Below, piece after piece: positions 24,984-33,745 of a stretch of DNA of 64,000 bases. How positions within the stretch are numbered: position 1 is the stretch's first letter; every line of letters starts with the position of its first letter. The notes below the pieces were generated by a model that saw nothing but the letters and a program-made list of their open reading frames with translations, was not told where the DNA came from and did no database searches. This DNA comes from an uncultured Desulfovibrio sp. (GTDB lineage Bacteria > Desulfobacterota > Desulfovibrionia > Desulfovibrionales > Desulfovibrionaceae), in assembly GCA_910587035.1 (NCBI GenBank), contig CAJUMQ010000008.1:1-64000 (forward strand), read 5' to 3'. A program made the position numbers and the translations under genes.

Positions 24984-26649
24984 AAATCTAATTCTGGCTG
25001 TGGTCTTGTGCCTGATTGTGCTCTTCGGCTGGGGCTATTTCGCCGAGTTTATGGGCTGGGCCCCCAAACAGCAGCCACCCAGCCAAAAGGCGGAGCAGGC
25101 AGCACAGGAGGCTCCCAAAAAGGAAACCCCGCAAATGGCGGAGCTGCCCGTGTTCACGCCATCGTCCGGGCGCGACCTGAATGTGCAGACGCCATTGTAT
25201 GATGCAATCTTTTATACTGGCGGCGGCCCCCTGCGCTCCTTTGTTCTCAAGAACTACCGCTCCGGCATTGTGCCGGATTCCCCTCTTGTCAACATGGTTG
25301 ACGAGCGCACGGCCAGAGTGGCTCCCCTGGGTCTGGTGATCAACAGCCAGCCCTCCTGGAGCACGGGGCAGTGGAGCCTGGATGGCGATGTGCCCGGCAT
25401 TGACCTTAAAGAGGGGCAAAAGGGCGAGTTCGCCATCAGCGGCCTTGTGGATGGTCTGCGCATTCAAAGGCGTTTTGGTGTCGACGCGGCCACATATCTC
25501 ATCACCGAGAAAATAACGGTGGCCAACCCTGGCGATCATTCGCGCAGCGTCAAGGTGGCCTTTACCCAGGCCATGGACAGCAGCCAGTCCTCCGGCAGCC
25601 AGTACGATTCCATGCGCGTGGCCTGGGATCTCAACGGCAGCCTGGATGACGAGACCTCCTCCCGCACGCTGGAGACAACAGGCGTGCAGGCCAGCGGCAA
25701 GATCTACTGGGCCGGCCCCATGAGTACATATTTTCTGGCCGCGGTTGTGCCGGCCAATCCTGATGATGCCACTGTAAAGGGGCTTTTGCAGAAAACCGTT
25801 TACAGGGTCTCCCTGGAAGGGGAGGAGCTTACCCTGGCGGCAGGCGAGCAAAGGGAGATTTCCGTCTCATACTGGATTGGCCCCAAAGACCGCAAGATGC
25901 TTGAGGCCGCCTCAGAGCAGCTGACCCGCAGCATCGACCTGGGCTTTTTCAGCGGCATAGGCAAGATACTGCTCTGGCTGCTGGAATTTTTCCAGAGCTA
26001 TGTCCACAACTGGGGCCTCGCCATCATCCTCCTGACATTCCTCATAAAGGCGGTATTCTGGCCGCTTACAGCCAAGAGTTATGCCTCCATGGAAAAGATG
26101 AAGCAGCTTCAGCCCCTGATGCTGCAGATTCGTGAAAAGTACAAGGGTAACCGCGAGGAGATGAACAGGGAGGTCATGGCCCTTTACAAGACCTACGGTG
26201 TCAATCCTGCCAGCGGCTGCGTGCCCATCCTCATCCAGCTGCCTGTGTTCTTTGGCCTGTATCAGGCTCTGCTCTCATCCCTGGCCCTCAGGCATGCCTC
26301 CTTCATCACCTATCTGCCCGGCACGGACATAATCTGGCTGGCGGACCTTTCGGCCAAGGACCCATTATACATCACACCCATAGTCATGGGCATAACCATG
26401 TTCCTGCAGCAGCGCATGAGTCCGCCACCGGCAGACCCCATGCAGGCCAAGATCATGATGTTCCTGCCCCTGATCTTTACGGTGCTGTTTTTGAACTTCC
26501 CCTCCGGCCTTGTCATCTACTGGCTGGTCAACAATGTGCTTTCCATTTTGCAGCAATGGCTGATGATGCGCAAAACGAAAAAGCTCAGGCCCGTTGCCCC
26601 TAAAGATGGCGGCAAAAAAGGCAAAACAGAAAAATCAGCGCAGAATTGA
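24970..26649 (+). CDS. yidC: membrane protein insertase YidC
   Basis: A 559-residue insertase of the Gram-negative type: one N-terminal membrane helix (about 6-24), a large periplasmic beta domain (about 60-310), and five C-terminal helices starting near residue 340. The conserved YKTYGVNPASGCVPILIQLPVFFGLYQ segment is present, and the tail is basic (KTKKLRP...KKGKTEKSA). It inserts and folds inner-membrane proteins, alone or with SecYEG. The ATG lies 13 bases inside the end of yidD. Confidence 0.95.
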   Translation: MQENKNLILAVVLCLIVLFGWGYFAEFMGWAPKQQPPSQKAEQAAQEAPKKETPQMAELPVFTPSSGRDLNVQTPLYDAIFYTGGGPLRSFVLKNYRSGIVPDSPLVNMVDERTARVAPLGLVINSQPSWSTGQWSLDGDVPGIDLKEGQKGEFAISGLVDGLRIQRRFGVDAATYLITEKITVANPGDHSRSVKVAFTQAMDSSQSSGSQYDSMRVAWDLNGSLDDETSSRTLETTGVQASGKIYWAGPMSTYFLAAVVPANPDDATVKGLLQKTVYRVSLEGEELTLAAGEQREISVSYWIGPKDRKMLEAASEQLTRSIDLGFFSGIGKILLWLLEFFQSYVHNWGLAIILLTFLIKAVFWPLTAKSYASMEKMKQLQPLMLQIREKYKGNREEMNREVMALYKTYGVNPASGCVPILIQLPVFFGLYQALLSSLALRHASFITYLPGTDIIWLADLSAKDPLYITPIVMGITMFLQQRMSPPPADPMQAKIMMFLPLIFTVLFLNFPSGLVIYWLVNNVLSILQQWLMMRKTKKLRPVAPKDGGKKGKTEKSAQN

Positions 26650-26685
26650 AGGCAATTGGCGCCCATGCGCCCATGAGGTTTGTAA

Positions 26686-27630
26686 ATGCAAAAGTTTAAG
26701 GAATTTCAGGGCAAAGACCTGGATGAGTGCATTCAGCAGGCCCTGTCCTATTATGATGCACCGCGTGAAAAACTGGAAATTGAAATTGTGCAGGATGCCA
26801 AGTCCGGCATATTTGGCATAGTTGGCGCGCGCAAGGCCAAAATTCGCGCCCGCCGCGCCAGCATTGCCGATACGGTGCAGACCATTCTCGCCACTGGGGA
26901 GGGGCGGCCCCCAAGGCAGGAAGCACGAGAAAAACACGAAAAGAAGAGCGGCGAGGCCCAGCACAAAAACAGTGGCCAGGAACCTCACCATCAGAAGTCT
27001 GCCCATAAAAACAGCCACGAACAGGCCAGGCAGGCTGGCGACAGAAAACAGCAACCGGCCACCAGGCCAGAGCCAGTGGCGGAGGCTCCTTTTGAGGATG
27101 CCCATGTTGATGATCTTGAGGATGCCTGCCCGGGTCTGCATCTGAAACCGCTTGAGGAGCTGGATCAGCAAAAGCTTGCCGAAGTGACAAAGGATGTGGT
27201 GGAGACACTTGTAAAACCCGTGGCCGGCCGCGATGTTTCGGTATCGGTCAGGCAGGGTGATGGACGCATCTGCGCCCGTGTGGAATGGCAGGGGGATGCC
27301 GGCCTGCTCATTGGCCGGGAAGGCCAGACCCTGGCCGCCATCCAGTATCTGGCATCTCGTATCATCTCGCGCCACATGGATGCCATTGTGCGCGTGCAGC
27401 TGGACATTGGCGAATACCGCAGTCGCCAGGACGAAAAATTGCGCGAGCTGGCATTCTCCCTTGCGGACAGGGCCAGGGAAAGCGGCAAGCCCTGTTCCAC
27501 CCGCCCACTTTCGTCCTACCATCGCCGCATAATCCATCTCAGCCTGCAGGATGTGCAGGATGTGCAGACACGCAGCTCCGGCGAGGGGCCGCTCAAGCGG
27601 GTGATTATCGCCCCCAAACGCAATCATTAG
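26686..27630 (+). CDS. jag: Jag/KhpB RNA-binding protein
   Basis: A 314-residue protein with the three Jag parts: an N-terminal Jag-N domain (residues 1-52), a long, charged and probably disordered linker rich in Lys, His, Glu (about 65-150), a KH domain with GREGQTLAAIQYLASRI, and a C-terminal R3H domain where RRIIHLSLQ carries the Arg-x3-His. It is likely to bind RNA, often together with KhpA. Its place right after yidC is the usual one. The linker is longer than in many homologues. Confidence 0.92.
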   Translation: MQKFKEFQGKDLDECIQQALSYYDAPREKLEIEIVQDAKSGIFGIVGARKAKIRARRASIADTVQTILATGEGRPPRQEAREKHEKKSGEAQHKNSGQEPHHQKSAHKNSHEQARQAGDRKQQPATRPEPVAEAPFEDAHVDDLEDACPGLHLKPLEELDQQKLAEVTKDVVETLVKPVAGRDVSVSVRQGDGRICARVEWQGDAGLLIGREGQTLAAIQYLASRIISRHMDAIVRVQLDIGEYRSRQDEKLRELAFSLADRARESGKPCSTRPLSSYHRRIIHLSLQDVQDVQTRSSGEGPLKRVIIAPKRNH

Positions 27631-27689
27631 GGTATTTTTTCCATGTCTGGCGACAATATTGATATCAGGCGCCCCTGGCCGGCTGCGGT

Positions 27690-29087
27690 GTGACAGGCGG
27701 CATGCCCACCATTGCAGCCATAGCCACGCCGCCCGGCCAGGGGGGGATTGGCATAATCCGCATCTCGGGCCCCGATGCCAAAACACTGTTGCGCCAGGTT
27801 TTTGTCCCCGCCGCCAGGGGTTTTACAGACTACCACCCCTGGAAACTTCAGCGCGGCATGGTGCTGGATGGCGGCAAAAAGGGTCTGGATGATGCCCTGG
27901 CAGTGTTCATGCCCGGGCCGGCCACCTTCACAGGCGAGGATGTCGCCGAGATCCACTGCCATGGCAGCCCCCTTGTGCTGGAGAGCCTGCTGGCCAATCT
28001 TGTGGAGCTGGGCGCCAGGCTGGCCGGGCGCGGGGAATTCAGCCGCCGCGCATTTCTCAATGGCCGCATGGATCTTTCCCAGGCCGAGGCTGTGGCTGAG
28101 CTCATTGCAGCCCCGTCCCGCGAGGCCCTGCGCAACAGCCTGAGCCGTCTTGAAGGTGGGCTCGGGCGCATGGTTCGCGGACTGCGGGAGGATATTGATG
28201 ATCTGCGGGCCCATGCCTTCATTGGCGTGGATTTTCCCGATGATGAAGTGCCACCCATTGAGGATACGGAATTTGCTGCCCGCGTAGCCAGCTTGCTGGC
28301 TGCCATCCGGGAGCTTTTGCAGGGCGCGGAACGGGCGCGATTCATGCAGGAGGGCGCCCTCGTGGCTCTGGCCGGGGCGGTAAATGCCGGCAAGTCCAGC
28401 CTGCTCAATGCCATAAGCGGGCGGGAGCGCGCTCTGGTTACGCCCCTGCCTGGCACCACCCGTGACTATATTGAGGAGAATATCAGTCTCGATGGCATGC
28501 CCTGCCGTCTTGTGGATACTGCAGGCCTGCGGGACGACACGGCCCGGCATGTTGACCAGGCCGAGAGCATGGGCATGGCCCGCAGTCTGGAGCTGGTGGC
28601 CAGGGCGGATCTGACCCTTGTTGTTTTTGATGGCGCCCTCATGGCCGCCGGCATGTCCCAGCCTGGCGAGGACGAGCTTTACAGGCGAATTGCCGCGGCA
28701 GCCACCGGCAGCCTGATTTATGTCTGGAACAAGTGCGACCTGGCCATGCCTGATGATGCGGACTGGGCTGGCGGGGTGCCCAGCTGCGCGGTCAGCGCCG
28801 CCAGTGGTGAAAACCTCGATACACTTTGCGCTATGGCGCGTAATATGCTATGCAGTGGCAACGCCAGCATGACGGAGGGCGCCATTGCCCCCAATGTGCG
28901 CCAGAGCGCGGCCCTGCGCCTTGCGGAAAAAGAGCTTTGCGCATTGCAGGAACGCGGTTGCGCTGCCTGGGATCTGAATCTTGCGCGTCTGGACGCGGCA
29001 GCCGAAGCCCTTGACGAAATTCTTGGCCTGAGCGCCCATGATGAACTGATGAACAGGATTTTCTCCAACTTCTGCATTGGCAAATAA
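27690..29087 (+). CDS. mnmE: tRNA modification GTPase MnmE
   Basis: A 465-residue GTPase which, with MnmG, modifies U34 of certain tRNAs. The N-terminal folate-binding domain opens TIAAIATPPGQGGIGIIRISG; the inserted G domain has GAVNAGKSS (G1), TTRDYIEE, DTAGLRD (G3) and NKCD (G4); the protein ends CIGK with the catalytic Cys. The GTG at 27690 gives an N terminus of normal length; an ATG at 27702 is also in frame. Confidence 0.95.
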   Translation: MTGGMPTIAAIATPPGQGGIGIIRISGPDAKTLLRQVFVPAARGFTDYHPWKLQRGMVLDGGKKGLDDALAVFMPGPATFTGEDVAEIHCHGSPLVLESLLANLVELGARLAGRGEFSRRAFLNGRMDLSQAEAVAELIAAPSREALRNSLSRLEGGLGRMVRGLREDIDDLRAHAFIGVDFPDDEVPPIEDTEFAARVASLLAAIRELLQGAERARFMQEGALVALAGAVNAGKSSLLNAISGRERALVTPLPGTTRDYIEENISLDGMPCRLVDTAGLRDDTARHVDQAESMGMARSLELVARADLTLVVFDGALMAAGMSQPGEDELYRRIAAAATGSLIYVWNKCDLAMPDDADWAGGVPSCAVSAASGENLDTLCAMARNMLCSGNASMTEGAIAPNVRQSAALRLAEKELCALQERGCAAWDLNLARLDAAAEALDEILGLSAHDELMNRIFSNFCIGK

Positions 29088-29099
29088 CGGGATCGCCGG

Positions 29100-29696
29100 A
29101 TGGATCTGGAACAACTGCGCCAAAAGCCAGACAGGGAAGCCATCAATGCGCTGCCCCAGCGCTATTACGAAGGGCCGGTGCACATCATCCGCACCATGAA
29201 ACAATGGCGCGAAGCCATGAAAGATCTGGAATCGGATGGCATCCTTGGTTTTGACACCGAAACCCGGCCCACCTTTCGCAAGGGGAAGCTCAATGCCCCC
29301 GCCCTCATCCAGCTGGCCTCGGCCAATGCCGTATATCTGGTGCAACTGGGCTGGCTTCCCTTTGGAGCGCACTGCGCCGAGCTGCTGGCCAATCCCGGGA
29401 TAATAAAGGCAGGAGTTGGCATTGGTGACGACATGCACGCGCTTACCAGGGTCTTTTCCTTTCAGCCTGCCGGCACAGTGGAGCTGGCGGACATAGCCCG
29501 CAACAATGGCCTGGGCAGCCATGGGCTGCGCACCCTGGCCGCCAGTCTTTTTGGCTGGCGTATATCCAAGGGCTCCCAATGCTCCAACTGGAGCGTGCGC
29601 CAGCTATCGCCACGCCAGATCGCCTATGCCGCCACAGATGCCTGGATAGGCCGCATGATCTATCTGCGCTTTCGTGAATTGGGGATTACTGCGTGA
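29100..29696 (+). CDS. RNase D-like 3'-5' exonuclease
   Basis: A 198-residue single-domain DEDDy exonuclease. Exo I is FDTET with Asp52 and Glu54, Exo II is in GVGIGDDMHAL, and Exo III is YAATDAW with the Tyr and Asp. It lacks the HRDC domains of RNase D, so it belongs with the short 3'-5' exonucleases acting on RNA or single-stranded DNA ends. It is 12 bases after mnmE and overlaps the CofD-like gene by GTGA. This link to the rpmH cluster suggests an RNA-processing role. Confidence 0.87.
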   Translation: MDLEQLRQKPDREAINALPQRYYEGPVHIIRTMKQWREAMKDLESDGILGFDTETRPTFRKGKLNAPALIQLASANAVYLVQLGWLPFGAHCAELLANPGIIKAGVGIGDDMHALTRVFSFQPAGTVELADIARNNGLGSHGLRTLAASLFGWRISKGSQCSNWSVRQLSPRQIAYAATDAWIGRMIYLRFRELGITA

Positions 29697-30823
29697 AGGG
29701 GGCGCGCCCTCTTTTTTTTAGCGGTGGGACCGCCCTTAAAGGCATCGCCAGGGAACTGGCCAGACAGGCAATCTGGTCCATACACATTGTCACCACTTTT
29801 GATTCAGGCGGCAGTTCCGCCGCTCTGCGCAGGGCCTTCGGCATACCCGCTGTGGGAGATTTGCGTAACAGACTCCTGGCCCTGGCCGACACCGGCAAAA
29901 CTCCGCCAGCCCTGCTTGAACTATGCAATCACCGCCTGGGCACGGATGATGGCGCAAAGGGCGAGCTCCAGAAACTTGCAGACCCGGACGCATCCATCTG
30001 GCAGCAAATTCCGGCAGACGATGCGGCCATCATCATGCACGCCATTGCCCTTTTTCTTAAGGAAATGCCGGATTCCTTTGATGCCAGGGGCGCCAGCATC
30101 GGCAATCTGCTGCTTGCCACGTCCTATCTCGCAAATCATCGCGATTTTGTGCCAGCCATCACCATGTTCGCCAATCTGATTCAGGCCCGTGGCACGGTGC
30201 TGCCAGTGGACAACTGCGGGCTGCATCTTGGGGCTGTACTGGCCGATGGCGCCATAGTCTGCGGCCAGCATCTATTCCGCCAGCTGCCGGCGCCAATAGA
30301 AAAGCTTTTTCTGACTGTTCACGACCCATGGAGCCAGAGCCCCAAAGGCGCCATTGCCTGCGCACCGCCCCTTACAGCCATAAATGGCGTCTGGATCGGC
30401 TCCGCCACAGCCATTTGCTATCCCATGGGCAGTTTTTACTCCAGCGTGCTGGCCAATCTGCTGCCAAGGGGCACCGGTTGGGCCGTGGCGCAAAATGTCT
30501 GCCCCAAAATCTTTATCCCCAATTCCGGCCATGATCCGGAACTGCATGGCCTTGATCTTTGCGGGCAGAGCCGGGCCATTGTGGCCGCCCTGTGTGAGCA
30601 GGAGGCGGAGCTGCCCGTGGAACGATTGCTGCAATACATACTGGTGGATAGCGTACATGGCCAATATCCCGGCGGTCTTGGCCCGGAAGTGCGCAGCAGG
30701 CTTGCACAGATGGGCATAAACATTGTGGACCGCCCCATAGTTGATGCGGACAATCCCTGCCGGCACAGGCCTGACGCCACCCTTGCGGCCATTGAAGAGA
30801 TCACCACCATTCTGCACAAGTAA
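29693..30823 (+). CDS. CofD/YvcK-family protein (GAK-type CofD-like)
   Basis: A 376-residue protein of the CofD/YvcK superfamily. FFSGGTALKGIARELA at residues 8-23 is the glycine-rich nucleotide-binding loop, followed by VTTFDSGGSSAALRRAFGIPAVGDLRNRLLALAD. CofD transfers a lactyl-phosphate group to F420 precursor, and YvcK binds UDP-sugars and influences wall synthesis; this protein fits neither exactly. The pattern best recalls the CofD-like member of the so-called GAK gene set of Desulfovibrio-type bacteria. The other members I would expect (ATP-grasp, XXXCH protein) are not in the window. GTG start overlaps the exonuclease stop; the function is unknown. Confidence 0.75.
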   Translation: MKGARPLFFSGGTALKGIARELARQAIWSIHIVTTFDSGGSSAALRRAFGIPAVGDLRNRLLALADTGKTPPALLELCNHRLGTDDGAKGELQKLADPDASIWQQIPADDAAIIMHAIALFLKEMPDSFDARGASIGNLLLATSYLANHRDFVPAITMFANLIQARGTVLPVDNCGLHLGAVLADGAIVCGQHLFRQLPAPIEKLFLTVHDPWSQSPKGAIACAPPLTAINGVWIGSATAICYPMGSFYSSVLANLLPRGTGWAVAQNVCPKIFIPNSGHDPELHGLDLCGQSRAIVAALCEQEAELPVERLLQYILVDSVHGQYPGGLGPEVRSRLAQMGINIVDRPIVDADNPCRHRPDATLAAIEEITTILHK

Positions 30824-31749
30824 TGATTTATGCCATTCAACCCGGCATGGCGGGGGAGCGCCTGGATCGCGCTCTTGCAGCCATTTTGCCTGCATTTGGT
30901 TTGCGGGGCTGTCGCCGCATGATCCTTGATGGCCATGTGCTGGTCAATGGCCGCGGTTTGCGCCCTGGCCAGAAACTGCCGCCTGCCGGTTCCATCGAGA
31001 TATTGGAGTTCAGCACGCCAGTCCAGGAGGGAGCCAGGCTGATTCGCGCCTGTGGCGACTATTTTTATCTGCATAAACCGGCAGGAATGCATAGCGCAAG
31101 CTTGGCTGGCAGAAACAATGCCAGCCTGGAAGCCCGGCTGCCGCAACTACTGCCACCTGGCATGAGTTCAACCATGCTTCTGCAAAGACTGGATTATGGC
31201 ACTTCCGGCATAGTCTGCGCGGCTGCCACCGAGTGCGCAGGCAATGCCTTCCGGCAGGCAGAGGCTGCAGGCAGATGCCATAAATATTATCTGGCCCTGG
31301 TGGAGGGCTTTCATTACAAGGATATGCTGGCAAAGGGGAAATTTGCCAGCGGACGGCGCAGGCGTGTGTCCGTATTGGCCGATGGGGCGCCCGCCATCAG
31401 ACAGACGGCTTTCGTGCCATTATGGCATCTGGAAGGAGTGGAGTGCAATGGCCTGCAAACAGACCGGGCTCTCACCCTGGTGCTATGCCATATATTCAAG
31501 GGGCAGAGGCATCAGATTCGCGCCCACGCGGCAGATCTGGGTTTTCCCCTGGCTGGGGACGCCCTCTACGGCTCCAAAATTCCCGGCAATTTTTGTCTGC
31601 ACAATTTTCTGCTGGATTTTGACGGCGATAAAACCGTGGATCTGGCTCCGGATTCCTTTCCTGCCACTTTGCCAAAGGGCGCAAAAAAAGCTGTTTTGGC
31701 ATGGCTGGCAAAGGCTGGCATAGCCGAGCAAAATTTGGGGGAAGTGTGA
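30823..31749 (+). CDS. RluA-family pseudouridine synthase
   Basis: A 308-residue RNA pseudouridine synthase. An S4-like RNA-binding part (residues about 10-60) precedes HKPAGMHS and the catalytic motif LQRLDYGTSGIV, where Asp is the nucleophile; GQRHQIRAHAADLGFPLAGDALYG closes the fold. It starts in the stop of the CofD-like gene (TAATG). Target rRNA or tRNA site is unknown. It is the last gene of the rpmH cluster and converges with the next gene. Confidence 0.9.
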   Translation: MIYAIQPGMAGERLDRALAAILPAFGLRGCRRMILDGHVLVNGRGLRPGQKLPPAGSIEILEFSTPVQEGARLIRACGDYFYLHKPAGMHSASLAGRNNASLEARLPQLLPPGMSSTMLLQRLDYGTSGIVCAAATECAGNAFRQAEAAGRCHKYYLALVEGFHYKDMLAKGKFASGRRRRVSVLADGAPAIRQTAFVPLWHLEGVECNGLQTDRALTLVLCHIFKGQRHQIRAHAADLGFPLAGDALYGSKIPGNFCLHNFLLDFDGDKTVDLAPDSFPATLPKGAKKAVLAWLAKAGIAEQNLGEV

Positions 31750-31751
31750 TT

Positions 31752-32246
31752 TCAGGCTTTTCTGGAACGCATGATTCCGTAAATGGCAATGCTTGCAGGC
31801 AGGGTTGCAGGTTCGCCATTTTTCAGGTGCAAAAGCTCGGCCACGACAGCGATGGCCTCCTCGCCGCTGTCAACCCAGGCAGTGACAGCTCCATGCAGCA
31901 TCAGGCCTGGCCCCTCCAGCGGGCCGCGTATGCCAAGCACAGGCGCGCCTGAGGCAGCAGCCAGGCCAATCTCCACGCCCGCATCCTGGCCGGACTGGCC
32001 ATAGTAGATAACGAGATCGGCAGTCAGACAGGCATCACGGCAAAAGGCATAGACCTGGCCGCCATCCTGGTCCGTATCCATCCAGATGCGTCTCTGGGCC
32101 GGTGTGAGTCCTGGAGGCGGGGTGGCCCTGGCTGTCCAGTCCAGAATTTCGCAGCCCATACGCCCAAGCTCACGCGCCAGCAGGCGCACTCCATGCATAT
32201 GTTTGAAGGATGCGGCAATATAGATGCGGAGGCTGTCCTTGCTCAT
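31752..32246 (-). CDS. nucleoside 2-deoxyribosyltransferase-fold protein
   Basis: A 164-residue protein resembling the nucleoside 2-deoxyribosyltransferase / DUF4406-like fold: IYIAASF near the start, a GCEILDW segment, DACLTADLVIYYGQSGQDAGVEIGLAAASGAPVLGI with the acidic residue of the family's active site. It may hydrolyse or transfer the base of a nucleotide; no substrate can be named. It begins 3 bases after cobO and shares its operon. Confidence 0.65.
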   Translation of the reverse strand: MSKDSLRIYIAASFKHMHGVRLLARELGRMGCEILDWTARATPPPGLTPAQRRIWMDTDQDGGQVYAFCRDACLTADLVIYYGQSGQDAGVEIGLAAASGAPVLGIRGPLEGPGLMLHGAVTAWVDSGEEAIAVVAELLHLKNGEPATLPASIAIYGIMRSRKA

Positions 32247-32249
32247 GTA

Positions 32250-32744
32250 TCAAAATTCTATGCCCGCGCGGGCCTTGATGCCCTGGCGGTAGGGGTGTTT
32301 GCATTCCCGCATTTCAGTGACCAGATCGGCAACATCCATGAGCCAGTCCGGCGCATTGCGCCCGGAGAGAACAAGATGGGAATCCCTGCTTGCGGAATCC
32401 AGAAAGGGTTCGAGATGGTCGCGGCTGATGAGGCCATAATTCAGGGCGTAGATTGCTTCATCCAGCACCAGCATCCAGACCCTGCGGCTGGCAGCCCAGG
32501 CGAGAAGATCCCTGGCCATCGCCTGATGCAGGGGCCTCTCCGCCTCGTTGCGGAAAAAACCGGCCCCACATGCGCGGTAGTCATCGCCCAGCAGGGAGGC
32601 CAGCAGTTTCTGCTCCCCTGCCACATCGCCCCTTTTCATAAATTGGCCAAAAGCCACGCCAAAACCATGCCCCAAGGCGCGGAGCGCCTGCCCCACACAG
32701 GCGCAGGTTTTGCCCTTGCCATTACCTGTATAGACAAGTATCAA
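32250..32744 (-). CDS. cobO: cob(I)yrinic acid a,c-diamide adenosyltransferase
   Basis: A 164-residue ATP:corrinoid adenosyltransferase of the CobO/BtuR/CobA type, which adds the 5'-deoxyadenosyl group to cobalt. The P-loop GNGKGKT is at residues 7-13, with VLDEAIYALNYGLI and LVLSGRNAPDWLMDVADLVTEM further on. I chose the TTG at 32744, which overlaps the stop of the radical SAM gene as TTGA and puts the P-loop at its usual place; the open frame upstream is only read-through. It is slightly shorter than most members. Confidence 0.88.
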   Translation of the reverse strand: MILVYTGNGKGKTCACVGQALRALGHGFGVAFGQFMKRGDVAGEQKLLASLLGDDYRACGAGFFRNEAERPLHQAMARDLLAWAASRRVWMLVLDEAIYALNYGLISRDHLEPFLDSASRDSHLVLSGRNAPDWLMDVADLVTEMRECKHPYRQGIKARAGIEF

Positions 32745-33745
32745 TTCCAGACGCCCGCAATCTGCCTGTGACAGGATGGACAGATGCCATTTTTCGCCAG
32801 CTTGCGGGTGCGGTAGCCCCGCCGCTCCACAATCATCGCGCCACAATCTGGGCAATTGGTATTGCTGCCCACGCTGCTTGCCACATTGCCTATGTAAACA
32901 TTTTCAAGACCGGTCTCCCGTCCTGTGCGCCAGGCATTTTCAAGCGTGGCCAGGGATGTGGAGGGGTGCGCGGCCATCTGGGCCGCGCCATGGAAGGCGG
33001 AAATATGCCAGGGAGTCTCCGGGCCAAGCTCATCGTGGATAAAGCGGGCAACGCCGGCGATCTCCTCCTGGCTGTCATTGACTCCGGGAATCACCAGCGT
33101 GGTGACCTCCAGCCACCAGCCCATTTTTTTTATGGCAACAAGATTGTCAAGCACCGGTTTTAACCTGCCACCACAATATTTATGATAAAAGGCCTCGGTG
33201 AAGCCCTTAAGATCGATATTGGCTGCATCTATGCGCTTTGAGAGTGATTGCAGGTACTCATGGCTCATAAAGCCATTGCTGACGAGAATGGTCTTAAGGC
33301 CACTGGCCTTGGCCAGACCGGCTCCGGCATAGACCTGCTCAAAAAAGACCGTGGGTTCATTGTAGGTAAAGGCTATGCTTGGGGTGTTGTTTTCCTGCGC
33401 GAGACGCACCAGGGTCTCTACCGATAGGCGGCGACCCTGCACTGCGCTGCGCGGCGTAACATGCGCGATGTTGCTGTTCTGGCAAAACAGGCAGCGGAAA
33501 TTGCAGCCGGCGCTGCCAATGGAAAAAGTTTTGCTTGCAGGCAGAAAATGGTAGAGCGGCTTTTTTTCCACAGGATCAATCTGCACAGCCGTGACCACAT
33601 CATTGACAAGGGTCACCATCTCGCCATTATGATTGACTCGCACACCGCAGACGCCGCTTTTGCCATCCTTTATATGGCATGAATGGGCGCAGACCTGGCA
33701 TTTAACAGAATTGTCCGCGCAGGCCTCCCAGAGCATGGCCGCCAT
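32741..33745 (-). CDS. amrS: AmmeMemoRadiSam-type radical SAM enzyme
   Basis: A 334-residue radical SAM protein of the AmrS (PflA-like) family. The iron-sulfur cluster motif is CNFRCLFC with Cys81, Cys85 and Cys88. An N-terminal Cys set (Cys16, Cys19, Cys23, Cys33) and a C-terminal pair CPDC/CPSC probably bind zinc. Substrate is unknown; in other genomes it lies beside AmmeMemo proteins, which are absent here. Its ATG directly abuts the stop of the Gly/Pro-rich secreted protein gene, and its stop overlaps cobO. Confidence 0.85.
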   Translation of the reverse strand: MAAMLWEACADNSVKCQVCAHSCHIKDGKSGVCGVRVNHNGEMVTLVNDVVTAVQIDPVEKKPLYHFLPASKTFSIGSAGCNFRCLFCQNSNIAHVTPRSAVQGRRLSVETLVRLAQENNTPSIAFTYNEPTVFFEQVYAGAGLAKASGLKTILVSNGFMSHEYLQSLSKRIDAANIDLKGFTEAFYHKYCGGRLKPVLDNLVAIKKMGWWLEVTTLVIPGVNDSQEEIAGVARFIHDELGPETPWHISAFHGAAQMAAHPSTSLATLENAWRTGRETGLENVYIGNVASSVGSNTNCPDCGAMIVERRGYRTRKLAKNGICPSCHRQIAGVWN

